The notes: generated from the letters alone by a model not told the origin. Positions 19,187 to 28,651 are shown, numbered from the stretch's first letter. The stretch is DNA of 64,000 nucleotides from Saccharospirillaceae bacterium (GCA_021208685.1 JAJOJJ010000036.1:141901-205900); one strand, 5' to 3'. Translations and numbers: made by a program.

Positions 19187-19774
19187 TCAGTTCATTGACA
19201 TCTGCAGAAAATTTTTCAACAGATCGTGGCCATATTCCGTCAGGATAGATTCCGGATGAAACTGTACACCCTCAATAGGCAAGTCGCGGTGACGCACCCC
19301 CATAATTTCTTCCATACTGCCATCCGGATTTTCCGTCCATGCGGTAATTTCCAGACAATCGGGCAAATTCTGTTTATCGATCACCAGTGAGTGATAACGG
19401 GTAGCGTTGTATGGATTTTTAAGTCCATGAAAAACGCCACTGTCAGCGTGGTGTATCTGAGATATTTTGCCGTGCATAACCTGGCCTGCCCGAATGATTT
19501 TTCCGCCAAAAACCTGACCAATACTCTGATGGCCCAGGCAAATCCCCAGAATGGGTAATTTACCGGCGAAATAACGGATAGCTTCCATGGAAATTCCCGC
19601 TTCATTCGGTGTACACGGCCCGGGGGAAATTACCAGATGGTCAGGTTTTAACGCTTCGATTTCTTCGAGGGTAATTTCATCATTGCGGAACACGCGCACA
19701 TCTGCACCCAGTTCGGCAAAATACTGTACGACGTTGTAGGTAAACGAATCGTAATTATCAATCATGACTAACAT
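19187..19774 (-). CDS. trpG: Anthranilate synthase component II (glutamine amidotransferase)
   Basis: Supplies ammonia from glutamine to TrpE. The 195-residue class I amidotransferase begins [14 protein letters not shown]. It has the nucleophile elbow [19 protein letters not shown] and the catalytic His-Glu region [14 protein letters not shown]. The frame stays open to 19855, but ATG 19774 has GCAGGAGT seven bases upstream and gives the family N-terminus. PabA-like dual use for folate cannot be excluded, since TrpG and PabA are hard to separate by sequence. Confidence 0.95.
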   Translation of the reverse strand: MLVMIDNYDSFTYNVVQYFAELGADVRVFRNDEITLEEIEALKPDHLVISPGPCTPNEAGISMEAIRYFAGKLPILGICLGHQSIGQVFGGKIIRAGQVMHGKISQIHHADSGVFHGLKNPYNATRYHSLVIDKQNLPDCLEITAWTENPDGSMEEIMGVRHRDLPIEGVQFHPESILTEYGHDLLKNFLQMSMN

Positions 19775-19823
19775 TGCTGTGACTCCTGCGGCGCGCTTTT
19801 TACACGCCGTAATGATGCTGTGG

Positions 19824-21308
19824 TTACTGGTCCAGTCCGGCTTCCGCCATGGCAACGGCGCGGAACATTGCCCGTCCCTTGTTAATGGTTTCTTTCCATT
19901 CCAGTCGCGGAACTGAGTCCGCTACCACCCCGGCACCCGCCTGAATATTCAGCATGCCGTCTTTAATCACTGCGGTACGGATAGCAATCGCGGTATCCAT
20001 ATTACCGTTCCAGCTCAGGTAGCCCACCGCTCCACCATAAACACCACGTTTGGTGGACTCGTATTCGTCAATAATTTCCATGGCGCGAATTTTAGGTGCA
20101 CCGCTTAATGTTCCGGCCGGATGAACCGCGCGTAATACATCCATCGCCGTCACACCGTCTTTTACTTTTCCGGTGACATTGGAGACGATATGCATCACGT
20201 GGGAATAACGCTCAACCACCATTTGATCGGTCACTTTCACTTCACCGGTTTTGGCAACCCGACTGACATCGTTACGTCCCAGATCAATCAGCATTAAGTG
20301 TTCGGCAATTTCTTTCGGGTCAGATAATAACTCCCGCTCCAGCGCCTGATCTTCTTCGACCGTTTCACCGCGATAACGGGTACCGGCAATCGGACGCACT
20401 GTTACCTCGCCATCTTCAAGACGGGCCAGAATTTCCGGCGATGAGCCAACCACATGAAAATCGCCAAGATTCATACAGTACATATAAGGCGACGGATTCA
20501 GCGTGCGCAGTGCACGGTAAATATTGACCGGATCACCGTGATAAGGCACCTGCATACGCTGAGAAATAACGCACTGCATAATATCGCCTGCCAGGATGTA
20601 CTCACGGATATTTTCAACCGCATCCATAAAAGCCTGTTCGCCGAATAATGAGCGGAAATCGTCTTCTTTCACCTCAACCGTTTTATCCAGTGGCTGGCCG
20701 ACAGCACCGCTGTATGGCTGACGCAATTGTTGCCGTAATTCATCCAGCCTGATTTCTGCTTTGTCCAGAGCATTCTCAGTTGCCGGATCGGCCATAACAA
20801 TAAGATGCAATTTACCGCTGAGGTTATCAAATACCACCACTTCTTCGGAAATCATCAGCAGAATATCCGGCGTATTCAGTTCATCAGCCGGACAGGATTT
20901 GCGTAACCGAGGTTCGATATAGCGCACGGTGTCATAACCGAAATAGCCAACCAGACCACCATCGAATTTAGGCAGCCCTTCAATCTGCGGTACGCGAAAG
21001 CGTTGCTGAAACTGACTGATATATTCCAGCGGGTCGGCAACCTCATGTTCTTCGATAACCTTGCCGTTGCGCTGCAGCATAACCTGCTGCCCACGAACCA
21101 TCAGAACATCGCGGCACGGCAGGCCAATCATGGAATAGCGGCCCCACTTTTCGCCGCCCTGTACGGATTCAAGCAAATATGTGTATGGCGCTGCGGCCAG
21201 TTTCAGATAAGTGCTCAGTGGTGTGTCGAGATCCGCCAGAACCTGACGCGATACCGGAATACGGTTAAAACCCTGCTCAGCCAGAGCAGCAAATTGTTGC
21301 GGAGTCAT
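19824..21308 (-). CDS. trpE: Anthranilate synthase component I
   Basis: Converts chorismate to anthranilate with TrpG. The 494-residue protein shows the feedback-site motif [18 protein letters not shown]. The chorismate-binding core includes [60 protein letters not shown] and [18 protein letters not shown]. It leads the trpEGDC operon. A 14-codon open frame (21305-21349) ends across its start codon. The leader holds a GGGTCAG-ATG-CTGACCC hairpin but no Trp-rich leader peptide was found. Confidence 0.97.
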   Translation of the reverse strand: MTPQQFAALAEQGFNRIPVSRQVLADLDTPLSTYLKLAAAPYTYLLESVQGGEKWGRYSMIGLPCRDVLMVRGQQVMLQRNGKVIEEHEVADPLEYISQFQQRFRVPQIEGLPKFDGGLVGYFGYDTVRYIEPRLRKSCPADELNTPDILLMISEEVVVFDNLSGKLHLIVMADPATENALDKAEIRLDELRQQLRQPYSGAVGQPLDKTVEVKEDDFRSLFGEQAFMDAVENIREYILAGDIMQCVISQRMQVPYHGDPVNIYRALRTLNPSPYMYCMNLGDFHVVGSSPEILARLEDGEVTVRPIAGTRYRGETVEEDQALERELLSDPKEIAEHLMLIDLGRNDVSRVAKTGEVKVTDQMVVERYSHVMHIVSNVTGKVKDGVTAMDVLRAVHPAGTLSGAPKIRAMEIIDEYESTKRGVYGGAVGYLSWNGNMDTAIAIRTAVIKDGMLNIQAGAGVVADSVPRLEWKETINKGRAMFRAVAMAEAGLDQ

Positions 21309-21389
21309 AAAGAACCTTCAGATTGATAAGCGCAAAGATACATGGCCATGCGGCCGGAAAGGTTGGCAGCTGCGCTTAACACCATCGGC

Positions 21390-21406
21390 GGGTCAGATGC
21401 TGACCC
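21390..21406 (-). promoter_or_regulatory. Short perfect hairpin in the trpE leader
   Basis: GGGTCAG and CTGACCC form a 7-bp inverted repeat around a three-base loop, 82 bases upstream of trpE. No T run follows in the trpE direction, so it is not a classical attenuator; an operator is possible. Confidence 0.3.
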
Positions 21407-21532
21407 TGTTGCAGGGGGCGGTTATATTGGAAAAACACCGCGGGGCTCCGTTGAATAATCGGGTTAAATGTAGGCAGAACTATAACGGCATGCAGGACGG
21501 GCAGCAAGGAGCAGATGCCCATGCCTGCGCGA

Positions 21533-22204
21533 CTATTCCGCACGCCAGTCAAGGCAGGGCCAGCCGCGCTGCTGTGCGGCCAGACGCAACTGAGGATTGG
21601 GATTCAGCACCACCGGCTGCGCCACCATTTCCAGCAACGGCATGTCAGAGTGGCTATCCGTGTAAAACGCGGCATCCGTAAAGCTCAGACCGCGCTCGGT
21701 AAGAAAGCGACGCGCCAGCTCAACTTTTCCCGGACCATAGCACATGGGCCTTTCCAGTCCGGTAATCCGCTGCCCATCGGTACTCAGCCGGTTGCTGATC
21801 ACATGAGCAAACCCCAGCGCCTGACCATAAGCACGGGCGATTACATCATCGGAGCCGGTAATCATCACAAGCTGAGTGCCGCGTTGTTGATAAGCGAACA
21901 GCAACGATGCCGCCTGTGGATAGATGTGCAGTTGTCCGCGCTCATCAAAAAAACGCTCTACCCGGCTCTGGTACTCGGCCAGAGTCATGCCACGGGTACG
22001 GGTACGATAATAATTGGACAGACGCCAGTGTGTGACACGGCCCTTTTTGTAAGCCCGGTACAGGGATGCCAACGCCAGCATGGCCTCAACCACGGCCCAG
22101 CGTTCACGACGGAAACGCCATTTAATCCACAGGCTGTTAGCATCCTTGTTGATCAGAGAGTCATCAAGATCAAAAAATACAACAGGAACATCGTAGACCT
22201 GCAT
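21533..22204 (-). CDS. HAD subfamily IB phosphatase
   Basis: Soluble 223-residue hydrolase of the SerB-like HAD-IB group. The catalytic motif I is FFDLDDSLINKDA (both Asp present), motif II is QLVMITGSDD, and motif III/IV is YTDSHSDMPLLEMV. The helical cap includes LSNYYRTRTRGMTLAEYQ. Members of this group dephosphorylate small metabolites; the exact substrate is not evident. In Pseudomonas a phosphoglycolate phosphatase sits upstream of trpE, but this protein is a different HAD subgroup. It is separated from trpE by about 220 bases. Confidence 0.88.
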   Translation of the reverse strand: MQVYDVPVVFFDLDDSLINKDANSLWIKWRFRRERWAVVEAMLALASLYRAYKKGRVTHWRLSNYYRTRTRGMTLAEYQSRVERFFDERGQLHIYPQAASLLFAYQQRGTQLVMITGSDDVIARAYGQALGFAHVISNRLSTDGQRITGLERPMCYGPGKVELARRFLTERGLSFTDAAFYTDSHSDMPLLEMVAQPVVLNPNPQLRLAAQQRGWPCLDWRAE

Positions 22205-22246
22205 CGGTGCATCCGTTTCAGCCGTAAAAATAAGACGCCAAGACTA

Positions 22247-22771
22247 TCACAAGGGGCTGTCCAGCCCCATAGCCGCCAATCGCCAGTGAGTAACGGTTGC
22301 GGAAGAAATGGCCTGCGGATGCGCCACTGCCAGCTTCTGCAGTCCCTGCCAGAATGCCGTCACATGAGCATCAAGGCCCAATATTTTCAGAGATGCCAGC
22401 ATGCGGCTGATGCGACGATGATTATGATTATCGGGCGTCATCCAGTGACAATTGTCCACATCGGCAGGAATCATTAATTCAAACCCCTGAGGCGTTTCAC
22501 GCATAACAATTCCATAAAATTGCAGCATCCGTAATAACGACAGATGCAACCGGCTTTGTAACTCGTAGGACGACTGAAACGCTGCAATAACATCCGCATC
22601 AATAACTGGCGCTTCCGGGTTATAAGGACTCGGATCCCGCAATGGAAACAACCACTGAATGTAATCGTGACAACTTTCCAGTTCTGTATTGGAAAATGCC
22701 AGAATACCGCTCAGCGTGCGGCCCCGGTGGTCGGTTCCGCGGCCGGAATAGAACGCAATAATGGGGTGCAT
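22247..22771 (-). CDS. OGFr-domain-like protein of unknown function
   Basis: A 174-residue protein beginning MHPIIAFYSGRGTDHRGRTL. The segment ILAFSNTELESCHDYIQWLFPL, followed shortly by PSPYNPEAPVID, resembles the conserved N-terminal domain of the vertebrate opioid growth factor receptor, which also occurs in scattered bacteria with no known function. The frame is open to 22843, but ATG 22771 follows a G-rich AGGCAGGTGT and starts the conserved block, so it is preferred over the hydrophobic extension. It lies 42 bases upstream of the HAD phosphatase on the same strand and is possibly co-transcribed. Confidence 0.72.
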   Translation of the reverse strand: MHPIIAFYSGRGTDHRGRTLSGILAFSNTELESCHDYIQWLFPLRDPSPYNPEAPVIDADVIAAFQSSYELQSRLHLSLLRMLQFYGIVMRETPQGFELMIPADVDNCHWMTPDNHNHRRISRMLASLKILGLDAHVTAFWQGLQKLAVAHPQAISSATVTHWRLAAMGLDSPL

Positions 22772-22978
22772 ACACCTGCCTGTGAGGAAAAACAATAACA
22801 ATATTAACCAGTATAGCTTCAAGTCAGGATCTGACGTGATCACAACAAAAGGTTACTGAAAATCTGCGAAATTGTTTGACGTTACCTTTGGCTGATGTAG
22901 TCTGAACTGACCATCCCGAAGGAACTTACCGACGGAAAGTGTCCGGAGTTCCTGAGTCAATCAACAAAAGGAGCGACT

Positions 22979-23338
22979 ATGAAAGGTTTGGAAATCAGCT
23001 TCCGCGACATCGGTCATTCTGACGCTATCGAACAGCACATCCGCGAAAAAGCCGGAAAATTAACCTCCACATTTGACGATATTATTGGCATTCGTGCGGT
23101 TGTGGCGATGCCTCACAATCACAGCAGCAAAGGTAAGCTTGCCCACGTTTCTCTGGAGGTCGGCCTGCCCGGTCAGACAGTTGCCATCACCCGCGACCAT
23201 CACGATAACCCGGAACACGAAGATATGTATCTGGCGGTCAGCGATGCATTTGAAAAGGCGCAGCGGAAAGTGAGAAAAATTCACGATAAACGGGTCGATA
23301 AAAACCGGCGGACAACCACCATGACGCCGGCTGAATAA
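22979..23338 (+). CDS. hpf: Ribosome hibernation promoting factor / RaiA family
   Basis: Small ribosome-binding protein (119 residues) of the HPF/RaiA family, which binds the 30S decoding region in stationary phase. It shows the family pattern MKGLEISFRDIGHSDAIEQHIREK, a central KGKLAHVSLEVGLPGQ strand pair and the basic C-terminal helix KAQRKVRKIHDKRVDKNRR. It lacks the long C-terminal dimerisation domain. AAAAGGAG precedes the ATG. The leader contains an AGGAACT...AGTTCCT inverted repeat. A bidirectional terminator follows. It is away from the rpoN cluster, so its role may be RaiA-like rather than canonical Hpf. Confidence 0.88.
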   Translation: MKGLEISFRDIGHSDAIEQHIREKAGKLTSTFDDIIGIRAVVAMPHNHSSKGKLAHVSLEVGLPGQTVAITRDHHDNPEHEDMYLAVSDAFEKAQRKVRKIHDKRVDKNRRTTTMTPAE

Positions 23339-23354
23339 GCCAACCGATACAGAT

Positions 23355-23383
23355 AAAAAAAGAGCCAAACCGGCTCTTTTTTT
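23355..23383. terminator. Bidirectional rho-independent terminator
   Basis: AGAGCC (23361-23366) pairs with GGCTCT (23372-23377), flanked by an A run and a T run, between the convergent hpf and TetR genes. Confidence 0.9.
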
Positions 23384-23402
23384 ATGACAGTGACTGACGT
23401 TT

Positions 23403-23990
23403 TTACAATTTACCGCTCAGCAATACCTGCAATAATCCGGGCCTGACCAGATTGGCATACAACGCGCCGATTTCTTTGGCATCCACCGGAAAGCCATCTT
23501 TAACCCAGCGTACAATCACCATAAAGGATGCGCCGGCCAAAAAGTCGATAACATAATTCATCAGGCTGGTGTCTTTAATCGGCAACGAATGAGCACCTAT
23601 GTAACGTTCCATAATACGCCCGACATAGCGCTTAAACTCACTCAGCATCAGGGCTTCGATGTCAGCCTCAATCAGCAACCGGGCAAAGGTTGCATTATCG
23701 GACCACTGGCGAAACATAATTTCCGCAATAATGGGGTCAGCATTGGGCGACTGCGTGAGGTAGGTATCAATTTGTTCATAAAACTGCATAAACATACTCT
23801 CGATATAACCTTTCAGCAGATCATCTTTCGAGCGGTAATGCAGATAAAACGTTGGACGAGCAACGCCAGAGCGCTCACAGATATGCGCCACCGATATTTT
23901 ACCGTAGGGTTCTTCCGCCATCAGTTCCAGCAGAGTATTCATCAGCAAACGCCGCGAGCGCTCTACTCGTTTATCGAGATCTTTACTCAT
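23403..23990 (-). CDS. TetR-family regulator (copy 1 of a tandem pair)
   Basis: DNA-binding repressor of 195 residues. The N-terminal helix-turn-helix reads ISVAHICERSGVARPTFYLHYRSKDDLLKG. The C-terminal ligand domain includes MNYVIDFLAGASFMVIVRWVKDGFP and ends VRPGLLQVLL. The frame opens at 24050; the ATG at 23990 (MSKDLDKRVERSRR) fits the usual short N-terminal arm. It is clearly paralogous to the next TetR gene upstream, so the pair arose by tandem duplication. Both are downstream of an acyl-CoA dehydrogenase; a fatty-acid or acyl-CoA ligand is a guess. It is not PsrA-like in sequence. Confidence 0.88.
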   Translation of the reverse strand: MSKDLDKRVERSRRLLMNTLLELMAEEPYGKISVAHICERSGVARPTFYLHYRSKDDLLKGYIESMFMQFYEQIDTYLTQSPNADPIIAEIMFRQWSDNATFARLLIEADIEALMLSEFKRYVGRIMERYIGAHSLPIKDTSLMNYVIDFLAGASFMVIVRWVKDGFPVDAKEIGALYANLVRPGLLQVLLSGKL

Positions 23991-24096
23991 ATTTTGGTTG
24001 CCATGGGCAAGGCCATTACCCGGATTTGTTATTTTAATTGCGCTCAGCATACGCCATTAAATCTTATAGACAATCGTCTATCTGTGCCAGATCGGG

Positions 24097-24690
24097 TCAT
24101 ATCTGACGCTGCAGCATCACCGCCAGAAAACCGGGGCGGCTCAACTCACTGAACAGATCCGCCAGCTTCTCAGCCGGATAGCGAAAATCGTTACGCACCC
24201 AACGATCGAGCATCATCCAGGAAGCTCCGGCGAGGTAATCGATCATAAAACCCAGTTTCTCGGCATCGCTGACCGGTATGCCATGCAGCCGCACATAGAG
24301 GCCTAACACGCGGGCAATGTAGTTCTGGAAGCGTTTAATCAGCAGGGACTCAAGTCCTGCATTAAATATCAACCGGCTGAAATCACGATGCCGGTTCCAC
24401 TGTTCAAACAAACGCTGGCTGATGTCGCTGTCCAGCTCGGGTGAAGCGCCGACCATATCGGCAATATCGTCATAGAATTCAGCGAATACGCTGTCTACAT
24501 AATCCAGCAACAGCTCCTCGCGACTGCGGTAATGCTGATAAAAAGTCTGCCGTGCCAGACCCGCGTGGCGGGTAATCTGTGAAACGGTAATAGAAGAAAA
24601 AGACTGCCCGGCCATCAACGCCAGCAATGCCTGCAACAGTTGGGCGCGGGTTGGGGATTCAGCAGTAAATGAAGAGACGGATAAGGTCAT
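24097..24690 (-). CDS. TetR-family regulator (copy 2 of a tandem pair)
   Basis: A 197-residue TetR regulator with helix-turn-helix ITVSQITRHAGLARQTFYQHYRSREELLLD. The C-terminal domain (GFMIDYLAGASWMMLDRWVRNDFRYP, ending LSRPGFLAVML) lines up directly with the neighbouring copy. The shared cap pattern and equal spacing indicate recent duplication with divergence of the recognition helix. A terminator separates it from the acyl-CoA dehydrogenase upstream. Confidence 0.88.
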   Translation of the reverse strand: MTLSVSSFTAESPTRAQLLQALLALMAGQSFSSITVSQITRHAGLARQTFYQHYRSREELLLDYVDSVFAEFYDDIADMVGASPELDSDISQRLFEQWNRHRDFSRLIFNAGLESLLIKRFQNYIARVLGLYVRLHGIPVSDAEKLGFMIDYLAGASWMMLDRWVRNDFRYPAEKLADLFSELSRPGFLAVMLQRQI

Positions 24691-24743
24691 AACAGGCTCC
24701 GGGGCGGTTCATGCTAACAGCGCCAGAGGCTGACCGCAAAAAC

Positions 24744-24768
24744 GAAAAAGCCGCCCGGAGGCGGCTTT
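24744..24768 (-). terminator. Terminator after acyl-CoA dehydrogenase 1
   Basis: GCCGCC (24750-24755) and GGCGGC (24760-24765) pair over CGGA; on the minus strand the stem is followed by a T5 run. Confidence 0.85.
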
Positions 24769-24783
24769 GGTGAACAGCAGAAC

Positions 24784-26580
24784 TTACGCAGTTGCAAACA
24801 GCTCTTCGTCCAGTTCGAACAGTGGCTCAGAGCCGCCTTTAACCGCCGCGCTCAGACCAATGTAGCGTGGCAGCAGACGCTTCATGTAGAAACGCGATGT
24901 GGCCAGCTTGGCTTTGTAGAAGCCGGACGCATCATCCGCTTTTGGCAGAGATACGGCAGACATTTTGGCCCACATGTACGCCAGAGCGGTGTAACCGAAC
25001 ACGTGCAGATATTCAACAGAAGCGGCACCGATTTCGTTCGGGTTGTTGGCCGCCGCGTCCATCACCCACTGAGTCAGGTCGTTGAGGTTTTCCAGAGCAG
25101 CTTTCAGCGGCTCAATGAACTCAGCCATCGCTTCGTTATCCGCCTGAGAGGCGATGAACTCATTGATATCGGCTTCAAACAGTTTATAGAACGCACCGTT
25201 ATTCGCCGCCACTTTACGGCCAATCAGATCCAGCGCCTGAATGCCGTTGGTGCCTTCGTAGATCTGGGTGATACGGATATCACGCACATACTGTTCCTGA
25301 CCCCATTCACGGATAAAACCGTGACCACCAAACACCTGCTGGCCGGCAATCGCAGATTCAAGCGCGTTGTCGGTCAGGAAAGCTTTGGCAACCGGCGTCA
25401 GCAGAGCCAGCATCGCATCAGCGTGCTGCTTCTCTTCGGCGTTGTCAGAGAATTTGGCAATATCCAGCCACTTGGCTACGTAAGTGGAGAAGGCACGACC
25501 ACCTTCGTTAAAGGCACGCATGGTCATCAGCATACGGCGTACATCAGGATGCACAATGATCGGGTCAGCGGCTTTGTCTTTGGCCACAGCACCGGTTGGC
25601 GCACGGCTCTGGATACGGTCACGGGCGTACTCAACAGCGCTCTGGTAAGAGGCTTCTGCCGCACCGATACCCTGAATACCCACGCCCAGACGCTCGTAGT
25701 TCATCATAGTGAACATACAGGCCAGACCTTTGTTCTCTTCGCCGACCAGCCAGCCTTTGGCGCCATCGAAGTTCATCACACAGGTGGCAGAACCTTTAAT
25801 ACCCATTTTGTGTTCGATAGAACCACAGGACAGAGTATTACGTTCACCCAGAGAGCCATCGTCATTCACCAGGAACTTAGGCACCAGGAACAGGGAGATA
25901 CCTTTAGGGCCAGCCGGTGCATCTGGCAGCTTGGCCAGAACCAGATGAATGATGTTTTCGGCCATATCATGCTCACCCCAGGTGATGAAGATCTTGGTAC
26001 CGGAAACAGCATAAGAGCCATCAGCCTGCGGCTCAGCTTTGGTGCGGATAATGCCAAGGTCAGTACCGGCATGAGGCTCGGTCAGATCCATCGCACCAGC
26101 CCAGACGCCGGAATACATGTTCGGCAGATATTTTTCTTTCAGTTCCAGAGAACCGTGAGCGCTCAGAGACAGACAGGCACCGGCGGTCAGCATCGGTGCC
26201 AGACCGAACGCCATATTGGCGCCCTGTACCATTTCTTCAATCTGACCCACCAGAGTCTTAGGCATCCCCATGCCACCGAAATCCGGGTTGCCGCCCAGAC
26301 CATTCAGACCGGCGTCAATGTAGGTTTGGTAGGCTTCTTTAAAGCCCGGAGCAGCGGTTACTTCACCGTCTTTCCAGGTAGAACCGACTTCATCACCATT
26401 GCGGTTAAGCGGGGCCAGCACTTCACTGGCAATCTTGCCGCATTCCTGCAGAATGGCATCAGCCGTTTCGATATCAACGGCGCCTTGCAGACCGGCCAGT
26501 GAAGACCACAATTTGTCTGCTTCAAATACTTCATTCAGAACAAAACGCATGTCGCGTAATGGTGCTTTGTAATCAGCCAT
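24784..26580 (-). CDS. Acyl-CoA dehydrogenase (600-residue FAD type), copy 1
   Basis: FAD enzyme catalysing the first step of beta-oxidation, trans-2 desaturation of acyl-CoA. The 598-residue protein has the FAD/substrate block MDLTEPHAGTDLGIIRTKAEPQ, GTKIFITWGEHDM and HKMGIKGSATCVMNF. It has the catalytic-Glu motif ITQIYEGTNGIQALDLIGRK and a C-terminal extension typical of the large bacterial group that carries an extra helical domain. It shares overall organisation with the copy upstream on the same strand. Terminators bound the gene on both sides, so it has its own promoter. Acyl-chain preference is not readable. Confidence 0.95.
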   Translation of the reverse strand: MADYKAPLRDMRFVLNEVFEADKLWSSLAGLQGAVDIETADAILQECGKIASEVLAPLNRNGDEVGSTWKDGEVTAAPGFKEAYQTYIDAGLNGLGGNPDFGGMGMPKTLVGQIEEMVQGANMAFGLAPMLTAGACLSLSAHGSLELKEKYLPNMYSGVWAGAMDLTEPHAGTDLGIIRTKAEPQADGSYAVSGTKIFITWGEHDMAENIIHLVLAKLPDAPAGPKGISLFLVPKFLVNDDGSLGERNTLSCGSIEHKMGIKGSATCVMNFDGAKGWLVGEENKGLACMFTMMNYERLGVGIQGIGAAEASYQSAVEYARDRIQSRAPTGAVAKDKAADPIIVHPDVRRMLMTMRAFNEGGRAFSTYVAKWLDIAKFSDNAEEKQHADAMLALLTPVAKAFLTDNALESAIAGQQVFGGHGFIREWGQEQYVRDIRITQIYEGTNGIQALDLIGRKVAANNGAFYKLFEADINEFIASQADNEAMAEFIEPLKAALENLNDLTQWVMDAAANNPNEIGAASVEYLHVFGYTALAYMWAKMSAVSLPKADDASGFYKAKLATSRFYMKRLLPRYIGLSAAVKGGSEPLFELDEELFATA

Positions 26581-26693
26581 GTTTCACCTCATGTTAGCTG
26601 TGGCTTCCTGTTACCCACGCTTACAATCAGCCACCGGATAACAAAATGCCGCTATTGTACTTACTCTGACCCGCTTGCCCAGCCCAGAATACG

Positions 26694-26720
26694 AAAAAAC
26701 CGCGCCGAGGCGCGGTTTTT
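26694..26720 (-). terminator. Terminator after acyl-CoA dehydrogenase 2
   Basis: ACCGCGCC (26699-26706) pairs with GGCGCGGT (26709-26716), flanked by A6 and T5; it can act in both directions. Confidence 0.85.
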
Positions 26721-26753
26721 ACTGATGTGCCTTGTGCGTACAGGCACCCCGGA

Positions 26754-28559
26754 TCAGAACGCGAAGTGTTCTTCAGCCAGGTCCATCAGAGTATCAGCAC
26801 CAGCAACCATGGTGGCTGCGTGTGCTTTGGTGCGAGGCAGAATACGCGCGAAGTAGAAGCGTGCAGTCGCCAGTTTGGCTTTGTAGAAATCTTCTTCAGA
26901 AGTACCGTTAGCCAGAGCATCCTGAGCGATTTTCGCCATACGGGCCCACAGGAAGCCCAGAACTGCGTAACCGGAGTACATCAGGTAATCAACGGATGCA
27001 GCACCGACTTCTTCGCGGTTCTTCATCGCCGACATACCGATCTTCATGGTCAGATCGCCCCACTCTTTGTTCACTTCAGCCAGAGCAGCAACCATCGGAG
27101 CCAGCTCAGCGTTGCCTTCTTCAGCCTGACAGAACTTGTGGATCTGCTTGGTGAAGTTGCGCAGGGAAGCGCCCTGAGTCATCAGAACTTTACGACCCAG
27201 CAGGTCCAGAGCCTGAATACCGGTAGTACCTTCATAGATGGTAGAGATACGGGTATCACGAACGATCTGCTCCATGCCCCACTCGGCGATGAAACCGTGA
27301 CCACCGAACACCTGCATACCCAGGTTAGCCGCTTCAGAGCCAACTTCCGTCAGGAAAGCTTTAGCGATCGGAGTCAGGAAGCCCAGCAGCTCATCAGCCG
27401 CTTTACGCACTTCTTCGCTCTCGCCTTTCTTAACGATGTCGTTCTGCTGTGCAGTCAGGTATACCAGTGCACGGCCACCTTCAGCGAAGGCTTTCTGAGT
27501 CAGCAGCATACGGCGAACGTCAGGGTGAACGATGATCGGGTCAGCCGCTTTTTCAGGTGCTTTAGGACCCGTCAGGGAACGCATTGCCAGACGGTCTTTG
27601 GCATACGCCAGAGCACCCTGGAAAGACGCTTCAGCCGCAGTAGAACCCTGCAGAGCCGTACCGATACGGGCCGTGTTCATGAAGGTGAACATGCAGTTCA
27701 GACCTTTGTTCTCAGGTCCGATCAGCCAGCCTTTGGCGCCGTCGAAGTTCATTACGCAAGTCGCGTTGCCGTGGATACCCATTTTGTGTTCGATAGAACC
27801 ACAGATCAGGCTGTTACGCTCGCCCGGAGTACCGTCAGCGTTTGGCAGGAACTTAGGAACGATGAACAGAGAGATACCTTTAGTACCTTCTGGTGCACCT
27901 GGCAGACGAGCCAGAACGATGTGGACAATGTTGCCCGCCATGTCGTGCTCACCGGCAGAGATAAAGATTTTGCTACCCGTGATGGCGTAAGAACCGTCAG
28001 CATTTGGCTCAGCTTTGGTTTTCAGGATACCCAGGTCAGAACCACAGTGGGATTCAGTCAGACACATGGTACCGGTCCACTCACCAGAAACCAGCTTGGT
28101 CAGGTAAGTTTCTTTCTGTTCATGAGTACCGTGCAGCTCGATGGTGTTCATCGCACCATGAGACAGACCTGGGTACATACCCCAGGACCAGTTAGAAGAA
28201 CCCACCATCTCCGACATAACAATGCCCAGAGACTCTGGCAGGCCCTGACCGCCGTGCTCTTCTTCATGAGCCAGTGAAGGCCAGCCGCCTTCAACATACT
28301 TGGCGTAAGCTTCTTTGAAGCCAGTCGGAGTAGTAACAGAACCGTCGTCATGACGGGTACAGCCTTCGAGGTCACCAACGCGGTTCAGCGGAGCCAGTTC
28401 CTGTTCGCAGAATTTAGCACCTTCGCTGATGATGGCATCAACCATGTCAGGAGTAGCAACGTCAGCGTAAGCCGGCAGGCTGGCATAGTGGCTTGGCATA
28501 TCCAAGAGTTCGTCCATTACGAACTTAATTTCACGCAGGGGAGCCTTGTAATCTGGCAT
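26754..28559 (-). CDS. Acyl-CoA dehydrogenase (600-residue FAD type), copy 2
   Basis: A 601-residue paralogue of the downstream enzyme with MCLTESHCGSDLGILKTKAEP, GSKIFISAGEHDM, HKMGIHGNATCVMNF and ISTIYEGTTGIQALDLLGRK (catalytic Glu). The sequence is well conserved and codon use is strongly regular, suggesting high expression. An 18-bp palindrome matching the PsrA operator pattern lies 75 bases upstream. PsrA represses fatty-acid oxidation genes in pseudomonads until long-chain fatty acids are present, so induction by fatty acids is inferred. The two copies may divide chain lengths between them. Confidence 0.95.
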   Translation of the reverse strand: MPDYKAPLREIKFVMDELLDMPSHYASLPAYADVATPDMVDAIISEGAKFCEQELAPLNRVGDLEGCTRHDDGSVTTPTGFKEAYAKYVEGGWPSLAHEEEHGGQGLPESLGIVMSEMVGSSNWSWGMYPGLSHGAMNTIELHGTHEQKETYLTKLVSGEWTGTMCLTESHCGSDLGILKTKAEPNADGSYAITGSKIFISAGEHDMAGNIVHIVLARLPGAPEGTKGISLFIVPKFLPNADGTPGERNSLICGSIEHKMGIHGNATCVMNFDGAKGWLIGPENKGLNCMFTFMNTARIGTALQGSTAAEASFQGALAYAKDRLAMRSLTGPKAPEKAADPIIVHPDVRRMLLTQKAFAEGGRALVYLTAQQNDIVKKGESEEVRKAADELLGFLTPIAKAFLTEVGSEAANLGMQVFGGHGFIAEWGMEQIVRDTRISTIYEGTTGIQALDLLGRKVLMTQGASLRNFTKQIHKFCQAEEGNAELAPMVAALAEVNKEWGDLTMKIGMSAMKNREEVGAASVDYLMYSGYAVLGFLWARMAKIAQDALANGTSEEDFYKAKLATARFYFARILPRTKAHAATMVAGADTLMDLAEEHFAF

Positions 28560-28633
28560 AGGAAAGACCTCGTAGCCTGTTATGTTCTTGCAGCGGTGCT
28601 GCTGTTTATTTTAGGGCAGTGTGACACTACCAA

Positions 28634-28651
28634 TTCAAACAAGTGTTTGAA
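28634..28651. promoter_or_regulatory. PsrA-like fatty-acid-responsive operator
   Basis: TTCAAACAAGTGTTTGAA is a perfect palindrome (8-bp arms, two-base centre). It contains CAAAC-N4-GTTTG, the pattern known for PsrA boxes. It lies 75 bases before the second acyl-CoA dehydrogenase. No psrA gene is in the window. Confidence 0.6.

Noticed and set aside
21309..21532. Tryptophan attenuator before trpE
   Set aside because: No Trp-containing leader peptide and no terminator with T run in the trpE direction.
25003..26502. Long plus-strand open frames opposite both acyl-CoA dehydrogenases (also 26727-28277)
   Set aside because: Shadow frames caused by strong codon bias in the real minus-strand genes; the predicted proteins are His/Gln/Arg-rich with no domain pattern.
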